Numbered from the stretch's first letter, positions 26,349-35,544 are shown. The stretch is 64,000 nt of DNA from Bacteroidales bacterium (GCA_020636835.1 JACJXC010000009.1:1-64000), one strand, 5' to 3'. Numbers and translations: made by a program. Notes: a model not told the origin generated them from the letters alone.

Positions 26349-26921
26349 TTATTGACCCTTGGCAAGTTTATCCATCTCCTCGTTGAACACTTGCTCAAAT
26401 TTCATTTTGTCGTAATCGAGCTGAAGTTTTTGATCCTTGCTGATCTTATCCTTAATGTTACTTAGCACCATATCCTTTTGAACCTGAAGTGCGGTGTAAA
26501 CATTGTACTTTCCATCTTTCTGGAATGTTTTAGAACAAGCAACCTCAACGTTATTCAGCTGTTGGTTAACAACCTCGCGGCTCATCTGTTCGAATTTTTC
26601 CTCAAACTCCGAAGCCTCGCCAATCTGACGCTCGTTAACATAGCGGTCGGCAACTGCTTTCAGCGTTGTATTGATACTACGAGCCAAGTTTGTGTTAGCA
26701 TCGAGCCTAGCCTTGCTCTTGGCAGTGCTCAAATCCTGGCTGATGCCACTACCAGTGCCACGGAAATATTTAGCATCAGAATGAAACTCTTCGTCGCTGC
26801 ATGGGATGTTAAGCTCTTTGCCCATTCCGCTATCCGAGGCTTTCTTTGAACCTCCGCAACTAGCTAGCATTAATGCACCTGCAAAAGCACCAGCAAATAG
26901 AAACATGTGTCTAATTTTCAT
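26349..26921 (-). CDS. LPP20-like lipoprotein
   Basis: A 190-residue lipoprotein: hydrophobic residues 6-20, lipobox ASC with Cys22, then GGSKKAS. The LPP20-like part is FRGTGSGISQDLSTAKSKARLDANTNLARSI (about 55-85), a GTGSG turn followed by an alanine-rich helix, then further helix and strands ending in YTALQVQKDM, and a basic/acidic helical tail. It resembles the first LPP20 region of the gene downstream, suggesting related partners in one complex. It is the fifth gene of the block. Confidence 0.8.
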   Translation of the reverse strand: MKIRHMFLFAGAFAGALMLASCGGSKKASDSGMGKELNIPCSDEEFHSDAKYFRGTGSGISQDLSTAKSKARLDANTNLARSINTTLKAVADRYVNERQIGEASEFEEKFEQMSREVVNQQLNNVEVACSKTFQKDGKYNVYTALQVQKDMVLSNIKDKISKDQKLQLDYDKMKFEQVFNEEMDKLAKGQ

Positions 26922-26983
26922 AACCTTTTGATTTTAGGATTATACTACAATATAAAATTAAAGAATATTCTGTTGATATGAAA

Positions 26984-27949
26984 CTATTTTTTGTAAAGCC
27001 AGCTCCAGTCCCAGTTAAAATACTTACCCTGACCCCAGTGTGCCCATGTCATGGCAACTTCCTTACCGGCCTGAATCATCAGTTTTTCCTTTTCCACTGA
27101 ATCGTCGTACTGTTTCATTTTGAAATCCCAAACGTTGGCTCCGTCGGCCAGTTGTTTTTGGGTAATCTCATCGGTAAGCATAACGGCCTGCTCGTAGCAC
27201 TCCATATCGGGAGTGATTTTCCCAAGGAATTCGGCAGCCTTATCGGCATTCATGTTTGCCCAAGCGGCTTTAGCACCGGCCATATACTCAGTACACTTAT
27301 AGTTGGCGTACTGCTTGTATATTTCGGTAGATAAATCCATACTCTTGTCGAAACACTCGCGGCACACATCGGGAACAGAAAGCAGAGTGAACAACGATTC
27401 TTCGTATTTCTTTTGTCCGGCCAACGCCTGTGCTCCTTTTAAAACAACATCGCACTGCGAGTTGTAGTACTCCACAATTTTCTCCTTCCCTTTTTCGACA
27501 AACCCCTTAAACTGGCCTGCTTTCACGTTCACATTTTTCAAAGCCTGCATAAAGGCTTTATCTTCGGTTTGCCCAACACCCTTAACCTGAACACTCGTTT
27601 GGCTAAAAATTACCTGACTTGCCGCATCAACAATGTAAAAGGTTATGTCGAGGCTCAACGCCTGCATTGGCGGTGCAGTTGGGGTAATCTCCTTCGACAG
27701 CACATTTACCAATGGCACAATGCAAAACCGGGGATTGGCGGCAGAAGCTCCCAAACCATTCTGCACGGCAATCTGTTGCATTTTATTTGCCAAAACCTGA
27801 TGGGCTGCAGAAGGAATATCCGTGGCCTGATCGGGTACAATGGCGGCTAGCGCAATGCGCCCCAGATCGTCGGTTTTACCCTGGCTATTCTGCGCATTCA
27901 GGTTTACGCCCAGCGCAAGAACAATTAGCGATAGTATGATTTTTTTCAT
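26984..27949 (-). CDS. Exported protein of unknown function in the LPP20/DUF6175 block
   Basis: A 321-residue protein; signal peptide 1-19 (ends NLNAQ). Residues 25-140 (RIALAAIVPDQATDIPSAAHQVLANKMQQIAVQNGL and FCIVPLVNVLSKE) have an alternating helix-strand layout like the nucleotide-free CsgG/FlgT-type fold, but I cannot confirm a family. The second half is helical, with five cysteines including CRECFD, and ends in a tryptophan-rich YFNWDWSWLYKK. It is the fourth gene of the block, 62 bp before the lipoprotein gene. Confidence 0.7.
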   Translation of the reverse strand: MKKIILSLIVLALGVNLNAQNSQGKTDDLGRIALAAIVPDQATDIPSAAHQVLANKMQQIAVQNGLGASAANPRFCIVPLVNVLSKEITPTAPPMQALSLDITFYIVDAASQVIFSQTSVQVKGVGQTEDKAFMQALKNVNVKAGQFKGFVEKGKEKIVEYYNSQCDVVLKGAQALAGQKKYEESLFTLLSVPDVCRECFDKSMDLSTEIYKQYANYKCTEYMAGAKAAWANMNADKAAEFLGKITPDMECYEQAVMLTDEITQKQLADGANVWDFKMKQYDDSVEKEKLMIQAGKEVAMTWAHWGQGKYFNWDWSWLYKK

Positions 27950-28047
27950 GCTTACAAAATATTTAATAACTCCATGTATTACAAATTCATATTGCCTTAA
28001 TCAAATTGAATGCCACATTTAATTAATGCGTCTAAAATGTATGGATA

Positions 28048-29007
28048 TTATTTCTCTCCAAGAATCAACCAAGCCTCGCCTAAACCTCTAAGGTACAACT
28101 TGGAAGGGATGCCCATTCCATTCAGATACTTACGCAAATCGCTGATAAATGAGCGAGTATCCACAGCCCGGGAGCGTCCTTTGGCATCAGTTCTCATCAT
28201 GGGGATACGTACCTGTTCTAGTTTCATGAAGTTTTCGGTAGCATCGGATAGGTTGTAACGGCTCTCAACGCAATTATCGGCAAACCAATCCTCAACAATG
28301 GTAGTAAGCTCCTTGGACTCGTCGCCAAACTCCGACTCCAGATTCTCGCCCCAATTGCTCCACACCTTAATTTGTACCTTCACCTCGCGACCCTTGGCAA
28401 ACATATCATCGAAATGGGTCTGTAAACCAGCATTGAATCCATCCATATAGCTAAGGACAGCCTCTTCGAGCAATAACTCAGGCGATGCGGCGGTTGATGG
28501 TTTTCCAGCACCTGCAGCCCCCGAAACCTGCTTCGCAGTGTAAGCATCAAGCCCTTTAAGGTTAAAGGTGATATACTTTTGAGGCCCTTGACGTTTAACC
28601 TCAAAGTCCAAATCCATAATGATGTCGGCCTTAGCCACACGCTTCAAAGCATCAATTGGGCTTTCGGCCATTTCGGATCCCGACGACGAGCTGGTAAGCA
28701 TGGACGACTCAGCCCTTTCCTGCTCGAGGTTTTTTAGTTCCTGCTCAAGATCTTTCAATGGGAAACCCCTATCGGCCATAATCTGAGCCATTTTAGTAAT
28801 GACCAATCGTAAATCGGCATCATTCTGGAGCGCACTCTTATAATCGGGCAGGGTTTGCTTCATCCCCTGGTTCTCGAATGTAAACTTAAAGTCTTTGCTT
28901 ACGCAGTACCGATCGCTAGGAACAACCATAATGGTAGGTTTCTTGGCCTGACCAAATGCCGCTAGCATAGCAATTCCCAGAAAAAATGAAGTAAGTAACT
29001 TTTTCAT
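28048..29007 (-). CDS. DUF6175-like exported protein
   Basis: A 319-residue protein from MKKLLTSFFLGIAMLAAFGQ, a clear signal peptide. An in-frame ATG 27 codons earlier would overlap the upstream gene and put junk before the signal, so I reject it. TIMVVPSDRYC near the mature N-terminus, KADIIMDLDFEVKRQGPQKYITFNLKGLDAYTAKQVS and a TRSFISDLRKYLNGM ending match what I recall of DUF6175. Together with the next genes it looks like a periplasmic or outer-membrane associated component. It starts 19 bp after the 29027-29545 gene. Confidence 0.75.
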   Translation of the reverse strand: MKKLLTSFFLGIAMLAAFGQAKKPTIMVVPSDRYCVSKDFKFTFENQGMKQTLPDYKSALQNDADLRLVITKMAQIMADRGFPLKDLEQELKNLEQERAESSMLTSSSSGSEMAESPIDALKRVAKADIIMDLDFEVKRQGPQKYITFNLKGLDAYTAKQVSGAAGAGKPSTAASPELLLEEAVLSYMDGFNAGLQTHFDDMFAKGREVKVQIKVWSNWGENLESEFGDESKELTTIVEDWFADNCVESRYNLSDATENFMKLEQVRIPMMRTDAKGRSRAVDTRSFISDLRKYLNGMGIPSKLYLRGLGEAWLILGEK

Positions 29008-29026
29008 TGCAATAAGTTTTATTAGG

Positions 29027-29545
29027 TTAGAATCCAGCGTCAAGTTTACGGGCAATGCCATCGGCTTCGAGCTGTTTACGCAGCGCATCGTACATCACCT
29101 GAACATATATTGCCACTTTATAGCCTTTTTTAATTTTAATGCGATCCTCGCCTGCAGGATCACCATCGTTGGTTAGTGCAATAAACTGAAGGTATTTTCC
29201 TCCAACTGCAAAAAACTTTTCGAAATAAGCGGCATGAGTAACCTCAGCATTGGGCTGGGAGCAAATAGCGGGGGTTGGCGCTGATCCTTGCCCACCAGGC
29301 AACCCCTTGAAAATACAAGCGGCGACTGCGGCCTCCTTGGCATTCATCACAGCATCTTCAACTTTTTTCCCATACCCCCATACTTTAAATACCTTGGTGC
29401 CATCCTGACCAACACCAACTGGCTCAATTTCGTAATTGTACTGACTGTTGTAAAGGATTTTACGCTCCTTACGCGACTGAGCTCCGGCAGGTAAAGCCAC
29501 TGCACAAATAAGAGCAAACAGGAATAGTTTATAAATGGTTCTCAT
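29027..29545 (-). CDS. Small exported protein of the LPP20/DUF6175 block
   Basis: A 172-residue protein starting at MRTIYKLFLFALICAVALPAGAQ, a clear signal peptide; the ATG 11 codons earlier adds a polar segment before it and is less likely. The core FKVWGYGKKVEDAVMNAKEAAVAACIFKGLPG repeats the GYG turn plus alanine-rich helix seen in LPP20-like domains, and the rest is mixed alpha/beta. Its stop is 19 bp before the DUF6175 start, so the two are co-translated neighbours. Function unknown. Confidence 0.72.
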   Translation of the reverse strand: MRTIYKLFLFALICAVALPAGAQSRKERKILYNSQYNYEIEPVGVGQDGTKVFKVWGYGKKVEDAVMNAKEAAVAACIFKGLPGGQGSAPTPAICSQPNAEVTHAAYFEKFFAVGGKYLQFIALTNDGDPAGEDRIKIKKGYKVAIYVQVMYDALRKQLEADGIARKLDAGF

Positions 29546-29633
29546 CTGTTTAAAGTTTATTAAGTGGTTTATTTTCAAAATATTTCAACTTTAATTCATT
29601 CGTTCCAATTAGTATGTCTCGATAAAACCAGCC

Positions 29634-29704
29634 TACCCTACCGGCAGGTACCCATGTTTTAAACATTCCATTTTATGTAGATAGTACATGGGTATTTCAG
29701 GGTA
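29634..29704 (-). other. Compound inverted repeat in the operon gap
   Basis: Inner arms TACCCATGT (29649-29657) and ACATGGGTA (29686-29694), and outer arms TACCCT (29634-29639) and AGGGTA (29699-29704), separated by small interior loops. It begins 13 bp after the first gene of the block and may be an attenuator or mRNA-processing hairpin. Only a weak T-run follows on the minus strand. Confidence 0.5.
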
Positions 29705-29717
29705 AAAAATTTATTAA

Positions 29718-31373
29718 TTAAAACATAATTTTAAGACCAAGCATAGCTGCGGCTCCCTCACGACCCTCAAAATATTCGTTCCATGATTTTTCACCAACCG
29801 ACTCAACTTCATCGTCGTTTTCGGGATCGCTTACAAATGCATAAAACCCAACACCCCCCACAAGCTGAAAGTTGTGTTTCAAATTTAGTGCCAAGTTTGC
29901 GCCACCCTTGGCGTAAAGAACTTTTAGATCGCCACCACTCTCCTTCCAATCCTCGTGGGTGGCCACCTCCTGGCCAAAGGCAACGTAGGGCCGAAGCTCG
30001 ATGTTGCGCGTTAGCATGAGCCCCTTAGCCAAACCTGCGCCATACCGATAAAAGAAAATGTCCTGTTTTGAAAATGTAACATAATTGTCGTAATACTCCT
30101 TGGACTGCAACCCACCCTCGAGCATAAAGAAAAGAGATTTAATGCCAATATAGCGGCCAAGCCGAAGGTCGATGCGCGCATAGGCACCGCCCACCTCGCC
30201 AGCCTCGTAACCAGCAGTAAGTTCAACCCCAATGTCGTTCTGCTGTCGCAGCAAATAGCCTGTCCGAAGCTTACGACCGGCCGTTTGGTAGAATTTTGAT
30301 GTTTCGGTTTGCCCAGCAGCAACCTGGCGGTTATCGGCAATACGCGAAGTAGCCCTAATCACACCTCGCCGCACCGGTTTGGCCGAGTTTGTTTTTTCGT
30401 CATATACATACTCGTAGGCAAAGTAGCGGCTGTCGCACTTTAGCCCCTCCTTTTTCCCTATTTTTGCCCTAATGGGGCGCACTTGGTGTATGGTAGTTTT
30501 AACCATAAAATCCTCGTGAGCTTTCTCCAAATTATAAAGGGTTTCGTCGTATGCTTTTTGTACCAGTTCCATCAGGAGCTGATCCTCGGTTTTGGGCTTC
30601 AAAAACTTTCCCAATTGCGAATCCTCAGAGGCCTGCGAGGCAGTGACGTACACCGTTGATTTAGTTACAAACTCTACAGGCACATTCAAACTGTTGAATT
30701 TCTGGTTCTTTTCGGCCTTAACCTCAGGGGTATCCTCCGGGTAAATCCATGCTTCGTATAATGAATTTTGAATTTCGTCAGTAAAACTAATTTTATACAA
30801 GTAGCCAGTAACAGTCGCTTTCCAGCCTTTCATCCCCTTAATTTTTGCCTCCTGCATGGTTGCAATGCTCTGGAAATCGAGCACCAAAACGTAACTACGG
30901 GCAATTAACCTATTCCCATAGTCCTTCAATACAGCATTACCCAGTTTCGTTGCCTGAGCCTTAATATATGCCGCATCGGTTGCATTAAACATTCCCCGCT
31001 CGAAAACAAGATCCATCGACATGGAGCCATCGCTCTGCCTGGCAAACCATTTAGAAAGGATCTGCCTCCCAACTGTTTGAGTATTTAGGTGTTGCTTCAG
31101 ATCGTCGGACAACCCCTGAATACCCCTACTAAACGAAGGGGTAAATGGGATACTCTCCAAATTATTATTGTAATATTTATCGGAGAAAGAAATGTTATTA
31201 ATCTTAGACAGTAACTCCGATGAATGATTTTCGCTTGCAAATTGAGCATACATCAATGTTATAGAGTTACGATCGTAGGTTGATGGAATTTTCCCCGACC
31301 CAACAACATCCTGCCCAAAAGCGTTAAACCCCATCAAAACAGAAACAAAGAGTAATAATCCCCAAATTCTCAT
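29718..31373 (-). CDS. Exported protein with beta-barrel-like C-terminus, first gene of the LPP20/DUF6175 block
   Basis: A 551-residue protein; signal peptide 1-20 (ends NAFGQ). Residues 30-300 are mixed alpha/beta (NRLIARSYVLVLDFQSI, KGWKATVTGYLYKISF). From about residue 370 alternating polar/hydrophobic strands with aromatic ends (GVELTAGYEAGEVGGAYARIDLRLG then MLEGGLQSKEYYDNYV) run to a final MLGLKIMF with C-terminal Phe, the usual signature of an outer-membrane barrel. I do not recognise the family. As the promoter-proximal gene it may be the membrane anchor of the complex. Confidence 0.75.
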   Translation of the reverse strand: MRIWGLLLFVSVLMGFNAFGQDVVGSGKIPSTYDRNSITLMYAQFASENHSSELLSKINNISFSDKYYNNNLESIPFTPSFSRGIQGLSDDLKQHLNTQTVGRQILSKWFARQSDGSMSMDLVFERGMFNATDAAYIKAQATKLGNAVLKDYGNRLIARSYVLVLDFQSIATMQEAKIKGMKGWKATVTGYLYKISFTDEIQNSLYEAWIYPEDTPEVKAEKNQKFNSLNVPVEFVTKSTVYVTASQASEDSQLGKFLKPKTEDQLLMELVQKAYDETLYNLEKAHEDFMVKTTIHQVRPIRAKIGKKEGLKCDSRYFAYEYVYDEKTNSAKPVRRGVIRATSRIADNRQVAAGQTETSKFYQTAGRKLRTGYLLRQQNDIGVELTAGYEAGEVGGAYARIDLRLGRYIGIKSLFFMLEGGLQSKEYYDNYVTFSKQDIFFYRYGAGLAKGLMLTRNIELRPYVAFGQEVATHEDWKESGGDLKVLYAKGGANLALNLKHNFQLVGGVGFYAFVSDPENDDEVESVGEKSWNEYFEGREGAAAMLGLKIMF

Positions 31374-31404
31374 ATATAGCTATTTAAAAGTGTAACGAAC
31401 TTCA

Positions 31405-31434
31405 TAAAAGTAAATTTATTGATTTTTTTTCAAA
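31405..31434 (-). promoter_or_regulatory. Bacteroidota-type promoter of the six-gene block
   Basis: On the minus strand: TTTG (31431-31434), an 18-bp spacer, and TACTTTTA (31405-31412), one base off the TAnnTTTG consensus. It lies about 32 bp before the start of the 551-residue protein and probably drives the whole block. Confidence 0.55.
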
Positions 31435-31523
31435 CGAATGCATATTTTTCAGCGATTTGTTATCACATATTGTACCTTCGTGTACTAATTAGTTGCCTGC
31501 GCAACAATTTTTGAAAATTCCAT

Positions 31524-31545
31524 CAAAAAAAGAGGGCTCCCCTCA
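31524..31545 (-). terminator. Terminator of the alkaline phosphatase gene
   Basis: On the minus strand: GAGGG, GAG loop, CCCTC, then seven T. It starts 2 bp past the stop codon. Confidence 0.85.
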
Positions 31546-31547
31546 TT

Positions 31548-32966
31548 TTATTTGCCTACCGCTTTAATAATATTTTTAGGAATATCGGTATTATCAAGGA
31601 ACCGCGAGAAGTGCTGCTGCCCAGCACCCAAAACAAAAACAGGCACGGGGCAGCCCGTGTGGGTACTGCTAGTCCAACCAATTCCAGCTTTTCGGTTTAG
31701 AATTGACAGCGCGGTGGCGGCAATTTTATCGGTACTGCTATACATATTTTTATCATTCAGCTCCGACGTAATCCCAAAATAGGTATTATACGCACTCTGT
31801 AAACTGCTCAGGTCGTCCTCGGTGAGTGCAAACTCTCCCGACAAGGTTAAGCCTGTTTGCTGAAGAATAAATGTTAAAACCTGATTGAAAGTTGCGTTGG
31901 GTGTAGTTCTCTTCATCTCGGCAATTTGAGCATGCAACTTCTCTTGCGACACCTTTTGCCCCTGCAGAAGACTCAGATGATTATTGTACCCATTGGATGA
32001 GTTACCAAGCGCCATCCCTCCGGTTTCGTGGTCGGCAGTAACAATAATTAACGTTTCGTGAGGATGCTCATTGTAAAACCGGATGGCCACATCCACAGCA
32101 TCAGAAAAGGCAATCACTTCGCGGATAGTGGTGGCCGCATCATTATCGTGGCAAGCCCAATCTATTTTACCGCCCTCAACCATCATAAAAAAACCATCGG
32201 CATTATCGACCACATCTATTGCTTTAGCAGTAATTTGGGCAAGGGTAATATCCTGTTCAGATCTGTCGATATCGTACTGGAAGGTGCTACTCGAAGCAGG
32301 ATTAGGCGCGGAATAAACTATGGAATGAGCGCCAGCAAGCTTAAGCGAATCGACCCCTGTAAACGTCGAGGTAAAGCCGACTCCTTGCTTTGCTCCAAGT
32401 GAATACAATGATGGGCTGCCCTTACCACCCTTATCGCCATAGGGGTCGAGGAAACCTCCAGAAGCAAAAAAATCGAAATTGCTAGTAATAAGCTGAGTGC
32501 CTATGCGGTAATACTCATTCCTTTTGGGTACATGGGCGTAAAAGGCTGCGGGAGTTGCATGATCGATGCTCACACTGGTGAGTATGGCCACTTTTCGCCC
32601 CATATCTTTAAACGTTTTAGCAATACTGAAAAGGGTATCGGTATGCGTAGCGTTAAGGCCAAGTGTACTGGGCGAGGTTTTGCTCCCGGTAGAAAGCGCT
32701 GTACCGGCCGCAGCCGAACAGGTTATGTAGCGGGTGCCAGCGTATGTGGTAGCAAACGAAGTTACAGGAAATTTGGTAAATCCGAGATTCTCCGAAGTTT
32801 TTAAAACACTATCGGCATAAACCTTTGCGGTGTTAACCTGCTGTATTCCCATCCCATCGCCAATAAACAGGAAAACATACTTAGCACTATTTGTAGTACT
32901 CTGTTGGCTATACCCAATAAATGGCAAGCTCAAACTGAAAAGAAGTATAAATAAACGGATTCGCAT
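31548..32966 (-). CDS. Exported alkaline phosphatase
   Basis: A 472-residue metalloenzyme; signal peptide about 1-20 (ends GYSQ). Metal and catalytic motifs: FLFIGDGMG with D37, nucleophile S84 in ITCSAAAGTALSTG, SIDHATPAAFYAH near 158, EGGKIDWACHDND near 270, and VTADHETGG near 313. It hydrolyses phosphomonoesters in the periplasm. The residue before the nucleophile is Cys where classical E. coli PhoA has Asp. Monocistronic; no Pho box is visible to me. Confidence 0.92.
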   Translation of the reverse strand: MRIRLFILLFSLSLPFIGYSQQSTTNSAKYVFLFIGDGMGIQQVNTAKVYADSVLKTSENLGFTKFPVTSFATTYAGTRYITCSAAAGTALSTGSKTSPSTLGLNATHTDTLFSIAKTFKDMGRKVAILTSVSIDHATPAAFYAHVPKRNEYYRIGTQLITSNFDFFASGGFLDPYGDKGGKGSPSLYSLGAKQGVGFTSTFTGVDSLKLAGAHSIVYSAPNPASSSTFQYDIDRSEQDITLAQITAKAIDVVDNADGFFMMVEGGKIDWACHDNDAATTIREVIAFSDAVDVAIRFYNEHPHETLIIVTADHETGGMALGNSSNGYNNHLSLLQGQKVSQEKLHAQIAEMKRTTPNATFNQVLTFILQQTGLTLSGEFALTEDDLSSLQSAYNTYFGITSELNDKNMYSSTDKIAATALSILNRKAGIGWTSSTHTGCPVPVFVLGAGQQHFSRFLDNTDIPKNIIKAVGK

Positions 32967-33084
32967 TGCATTAAGAATTAAATAGACAGAATGATAAAAA
33001 AAGATACTCCAAAGTTACTCATATTACAAAAATACACACTAAAAGCAAAACGAACATTAATTAGAGGTTAATATATGCATAAAA

Positions 33085-33117
33085 AAAGAGCAGGAGGGTT
33101 TTCCTCCTGCTCAAAAA
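33085..33117 (-). terminator. Terminator of the Exb operon
   Basis: Perfect 10-bp stem GAGCAGGAGG / CCTCCTGCTC with a 5-nt loop, followed on the minus strand by seven T. Confidence 0.92.
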
Positions 33118-33135
33118 ATGGAATCTAAAAAAGCC

Positions 33136-33606
33136 TTATTTCTTTTCTACGCGTTTAGCTGCATAGTTAATCTTAAGCGCACTAGCCTTGCGCAATTCCT
33201 GCTTAATATCGGTAACAATCCCCATACGTGTTTCCTCATCAACCTTTAACGAAGTGGTTAACAAAGGCCTGTCGGACTCACTCATCGCATCACGCTCCGA
33301 AGAAATGAAGTCGCGGATGTCGTCGAGGGTTTTGAAACTGTCGTTAAGCTGAATACGGGGCTCGGTACCCAACATTGCCTGCATATTCTTAACAGGAGGT
33401 CCAACGTATATGTACGAAACCAAAGATTTTTTTTCCAACTTGGCCACCTCAGTAGCGGATGGTAGCGAAGTTTTCACAAACAAAGTGGTTTCGCGCATTG
33501 TAGTACTAACCATGAAGAAGAACAGGAGCATAAATACAATATCGGGAAGCGACGCAGTTGATATTGCGGGCATTCCACCCTTCCCTTTACGTTCAAATTT
33601 AGCCAT
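33136..33606 (-). CDS. exbD: ExbD/TolR-family protein, second copy
   Basis: A 156-residue protein: short basic N-terminus, then ISTASLPDIVFMLLFFFMVSTTMRE with the single transmembrane helix and the conserved aspartate (D23) thought to carry protons, and a periplasmic domain. It pairs with an ExbB-type motor to power TonB-dependent transport or Tol functions. It lies 2 bp after the first ExbD gene and ends the operon. Confidence 0.92.
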   Translation of the reverse strand: MAKFERKGKGGMPAISTASLPDIVFMLLFFFMVSTTMRETTLFVKTSLPSATEVAKLEKKSLVSYIYVGPPVKNMQAMLGTEPRIQLNDSFKTLDDIRDFISSERDAMSESDRPLLTTSLKVDEETRMGIVTDIKQELRKASALKINYAAKRVEKK

Positions 33607-33608
33607 GA

Positions 33609-34184
33609 TTACTTCCCTCCAATGTTTTTAGGTTCGGCCTCAGAGATACGCGAAGGTATTGCCTTGCTAACAGCATCCTTCTCATCCTCGCTTAACTTAT
33701 CGAAAGGTTTACCAAATGTACCGCGCGATAAATCCTCGCGCATCTCATTGTAAGCAGCAACCAATTCGTTCTGAACCTTCATGTACATCTTATACGAAGT
33801 ACCACGGTCGTTCTGAAGAGAAACCACACCTTTCGAAACGATATACTTTCCAATTAATGGGATATTCTTTTCCTCTTGCTCCGATAAATTAGGATTATTG
33901 TTAGGATTAACAACAAACTCTTTTGTTTTCTCCTTTAAAAATACAATATCCATAGGCTCACCGTTCACAAGAAGCTTATCGCTCTTATTTATCCTAACAG
34001 TAAAAATATTCCTTTTCCGTACCTCAACATCATCCTGTTTCTGATCCTTATCAGGGATAGGAGGAAGCATTCGAGGCAAACCGGTATCCACATTCATAGT
34101 AGTGGTTACCAGGAAGAAAATTAAGAGCAAGAACGCGATATCGGCCATCGAGCTGGCATTGATTTCTGGTATTTTTCTTGCCAT
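33609..34184 (-). CDS. exbD: ExbD/TolR-family protein, first copy
   Basis: A 191-residue protein with the same N-terminal layout (INASSMADIAFLLLIFFLVTTTMNVD; proton-carrying D15) and a longer periplasmic part than its neighbour. Two non-identical ExbD proteins in tandem after ExbB are common in Bacteroidota and probably form a heterodimer inside the ExbB pentamer. 55 bp follow the membrane protein upstream. Confidence 0.92.
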   Translation of the reverse strand: MARKIPEINASSMADIAFLLLIFFLVTTTMNVDTGLPRMLPPIPDKDQKQDDVEVRKRNIFTVRINKSDKLLVNGEPMDIVFLKEKTKEFVVNPNNNPNLSEQEEKNIPLIGKYIVSKGVVSLQNDRGTSYKMYMKVQNELVAAYNEMREDLSRGTFGKPFDKLSEDEKDAVSKAIPSRISEAEPKNIGGK

Positions 34185-34239
34185 TTCAGTATTTGTTATT
34201 AAGGCTAGCCTTTACAAGAAAGGCTAACCATATATTTAA

Positions 34240-34665
34240 CTACTTATTAAAAACGCTTCTAACTCCAGTAAAGAGTAGCATAAGCAACGCTACGCCAAAC
34301 AATACGTAAGTCGAAATTAGTCCTGCATCAGTTAATACAAGGACATTGGTGTTAGAAAAGTTAGCATCGTTTGTGGGAGAAAACATAGGAGTTGCATCGG
34401 CCATAATATAACCAATTACAAACACCACAGCCATAAGACCAATGCCTAACAACGTTTTAAGGGCATTTTTGGGATTTACTATAAAAAAGTACAGCGGGAA
34501 AACCAGTGCCATAACTACCGATAAACCGAACAGCAAGTAAGCCCAGTACAAGAATGGCTCAGGGTCGATACTACCAGTATAAAAAAGCACAGTTAAGATA
34601 GCTGAAACTCCCATCAATAGCCACGTTAACACCTTTGTGAGTGTTGATATTGCGCTATTTGACAT
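34240..34665 (-). CDS. Four-helix membrane protein of the Exb operon
   Basis: A 141-residue protein with four predicted transmembrane helices (about 8-28, 37-58, 68-90, 112-134) and short loops. I recognise no family motif. It lies between the ExbB and ExbD genes, 5 bp after exbB, a position shared in many Bacteroidota Exb operons. It may be a motor accessory subunit; that role is inferred from position only. Confidence 0.75.
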   Translation of the reverse strand: MSNSAISTLTKVLTWLLMGVSAILTVLFYTGSIDPEPFLYWAYLLFGLSVVMALVFPLYFFIVNPKNALKTLLGIGLMAVVFVIGYIMADATPMFSPTNDANFSNTNVLVLTDAGLISTYVLFGVALLMLLFTGVRSVFNK

Positions 34666-34670
34666 TGTGA

Positions 34671-35468
34671 TTAGTTTTTAAGGTTATATTTTACAAGGAT
34701 ATCGAGCAAAGTGATAGAAGCATCTTCCATGTTATTGGTAATTCTATCAATCTTAGAAAGAAGATAGTTATAGAAGATCTGCAGAATAATAGCTACGATA
34801 AGACCGAACACGGTTGTAATAAGAGCAACCTTAATACCACCAGCTACAAGGGTTGGAGAAATATCACCAGCAGCCTGAATAGAGTCGAATGCACCGATCA
34901 TACCGATTACAGTACCCATGAACCCAAGCATAGGAGCAAGGGCGATGAACAACGAAACCCAGGTTAATCCGCTCTCTAACTGACCCATTTGAACCGAACC
35001 GTAGGTAACAATCGATTTCTCTACAACATCGATACCTTCGTGTGTACGATCCAATCCTTGATAGAAGATGCTTGCCACAGGGCCACGAGTGTTACGGCAA
35101 ACCTCTTTTGCAGCCTCAACACCACCGTTATTAAGAGCTTCCTCGATGTTCTTCAGAAGTTTTTGGGTGTTTGTAGAAGCCATGTTCAAATAAATAATAC
35201 GCTCAATTACAATGGCCAAACCAAAAATTAAGCAAAGAAGTACAGACGCCATAAATTCAGGGCCTCCTTCGATGAATTTGGTTTTAAGCACTTTGTGAAG
35301 TGATACTTCTTCAGCAACAGCCTCTGTTACAGGTTCAGCAACTTCTGCAGTTGCTTGCTCAACAACGGCAGTGTCGGCATTTGCTGTAGTTTCATCCTGA
35401 GCTGATACATAGGTTGCGCCCATTCCGAGCACTCCTAAAATTGCTACTAATGCAAATAGCTTTTTCAT
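34671..35468 (-). CDS. exbB: MotA/TolQ/ExbB proton-channel protein with N-terminal extension
   Basis: A 265-residue protein. Residues 1-23 form a signal-like hydrophobic segment ending in SAQ, followed by an acidic E/V/A/T-rich linker (about 24-55). Three transmembrane helices follow (about 72-95, 160-185, 205-235) with the family core LTWVSLFIALAPMLGFMGTVIGMIGAFDSI and LVAGGIKVALITTVFGLIVAI. The extra exported linker is usual in Bacteroidota ExbB. It heads the operon exbB, membrane protein, exbD, exbD. Confidence 0.93.
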   Translation of the reverse strand: MKKLFALVAILGVLGMGATYVSAQDETTANADTAVVEQATAEVAEPVTEAVAEEVSLHKVLKTKFIEGGPEFMASVLLCLIFGLAIVIERIIYLNMASTNTQKLLKNIEEALNNGGVEAAKEVCRNTRGPVASIFYQGLDRTHEGIDVVEKSIVTYGSVQMGQLESGLTWVSLFIALAPMLGFMGTVIGMIGAFDSIQAAGDISPTLVAGGIKVALITTVFGLIVAIILQIFYNYLLSKIDRITNNMEDASITLLDILVKYNLKN

Positions 35469-35544
35469 GGTTTGTTTGTCGTTAAATTATTACTAAGGGT
35501 TTTTGTTTTAAAATTAATTATCGCTGTTAAAATACAAATAATTG

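Noticed and set aside
29008..29088. Upstream ATG for the DUF6175-like gene
   Set aside because: It would place a polar segment before a perfect signal peptide and overlap the preceding gene by 62 bp.
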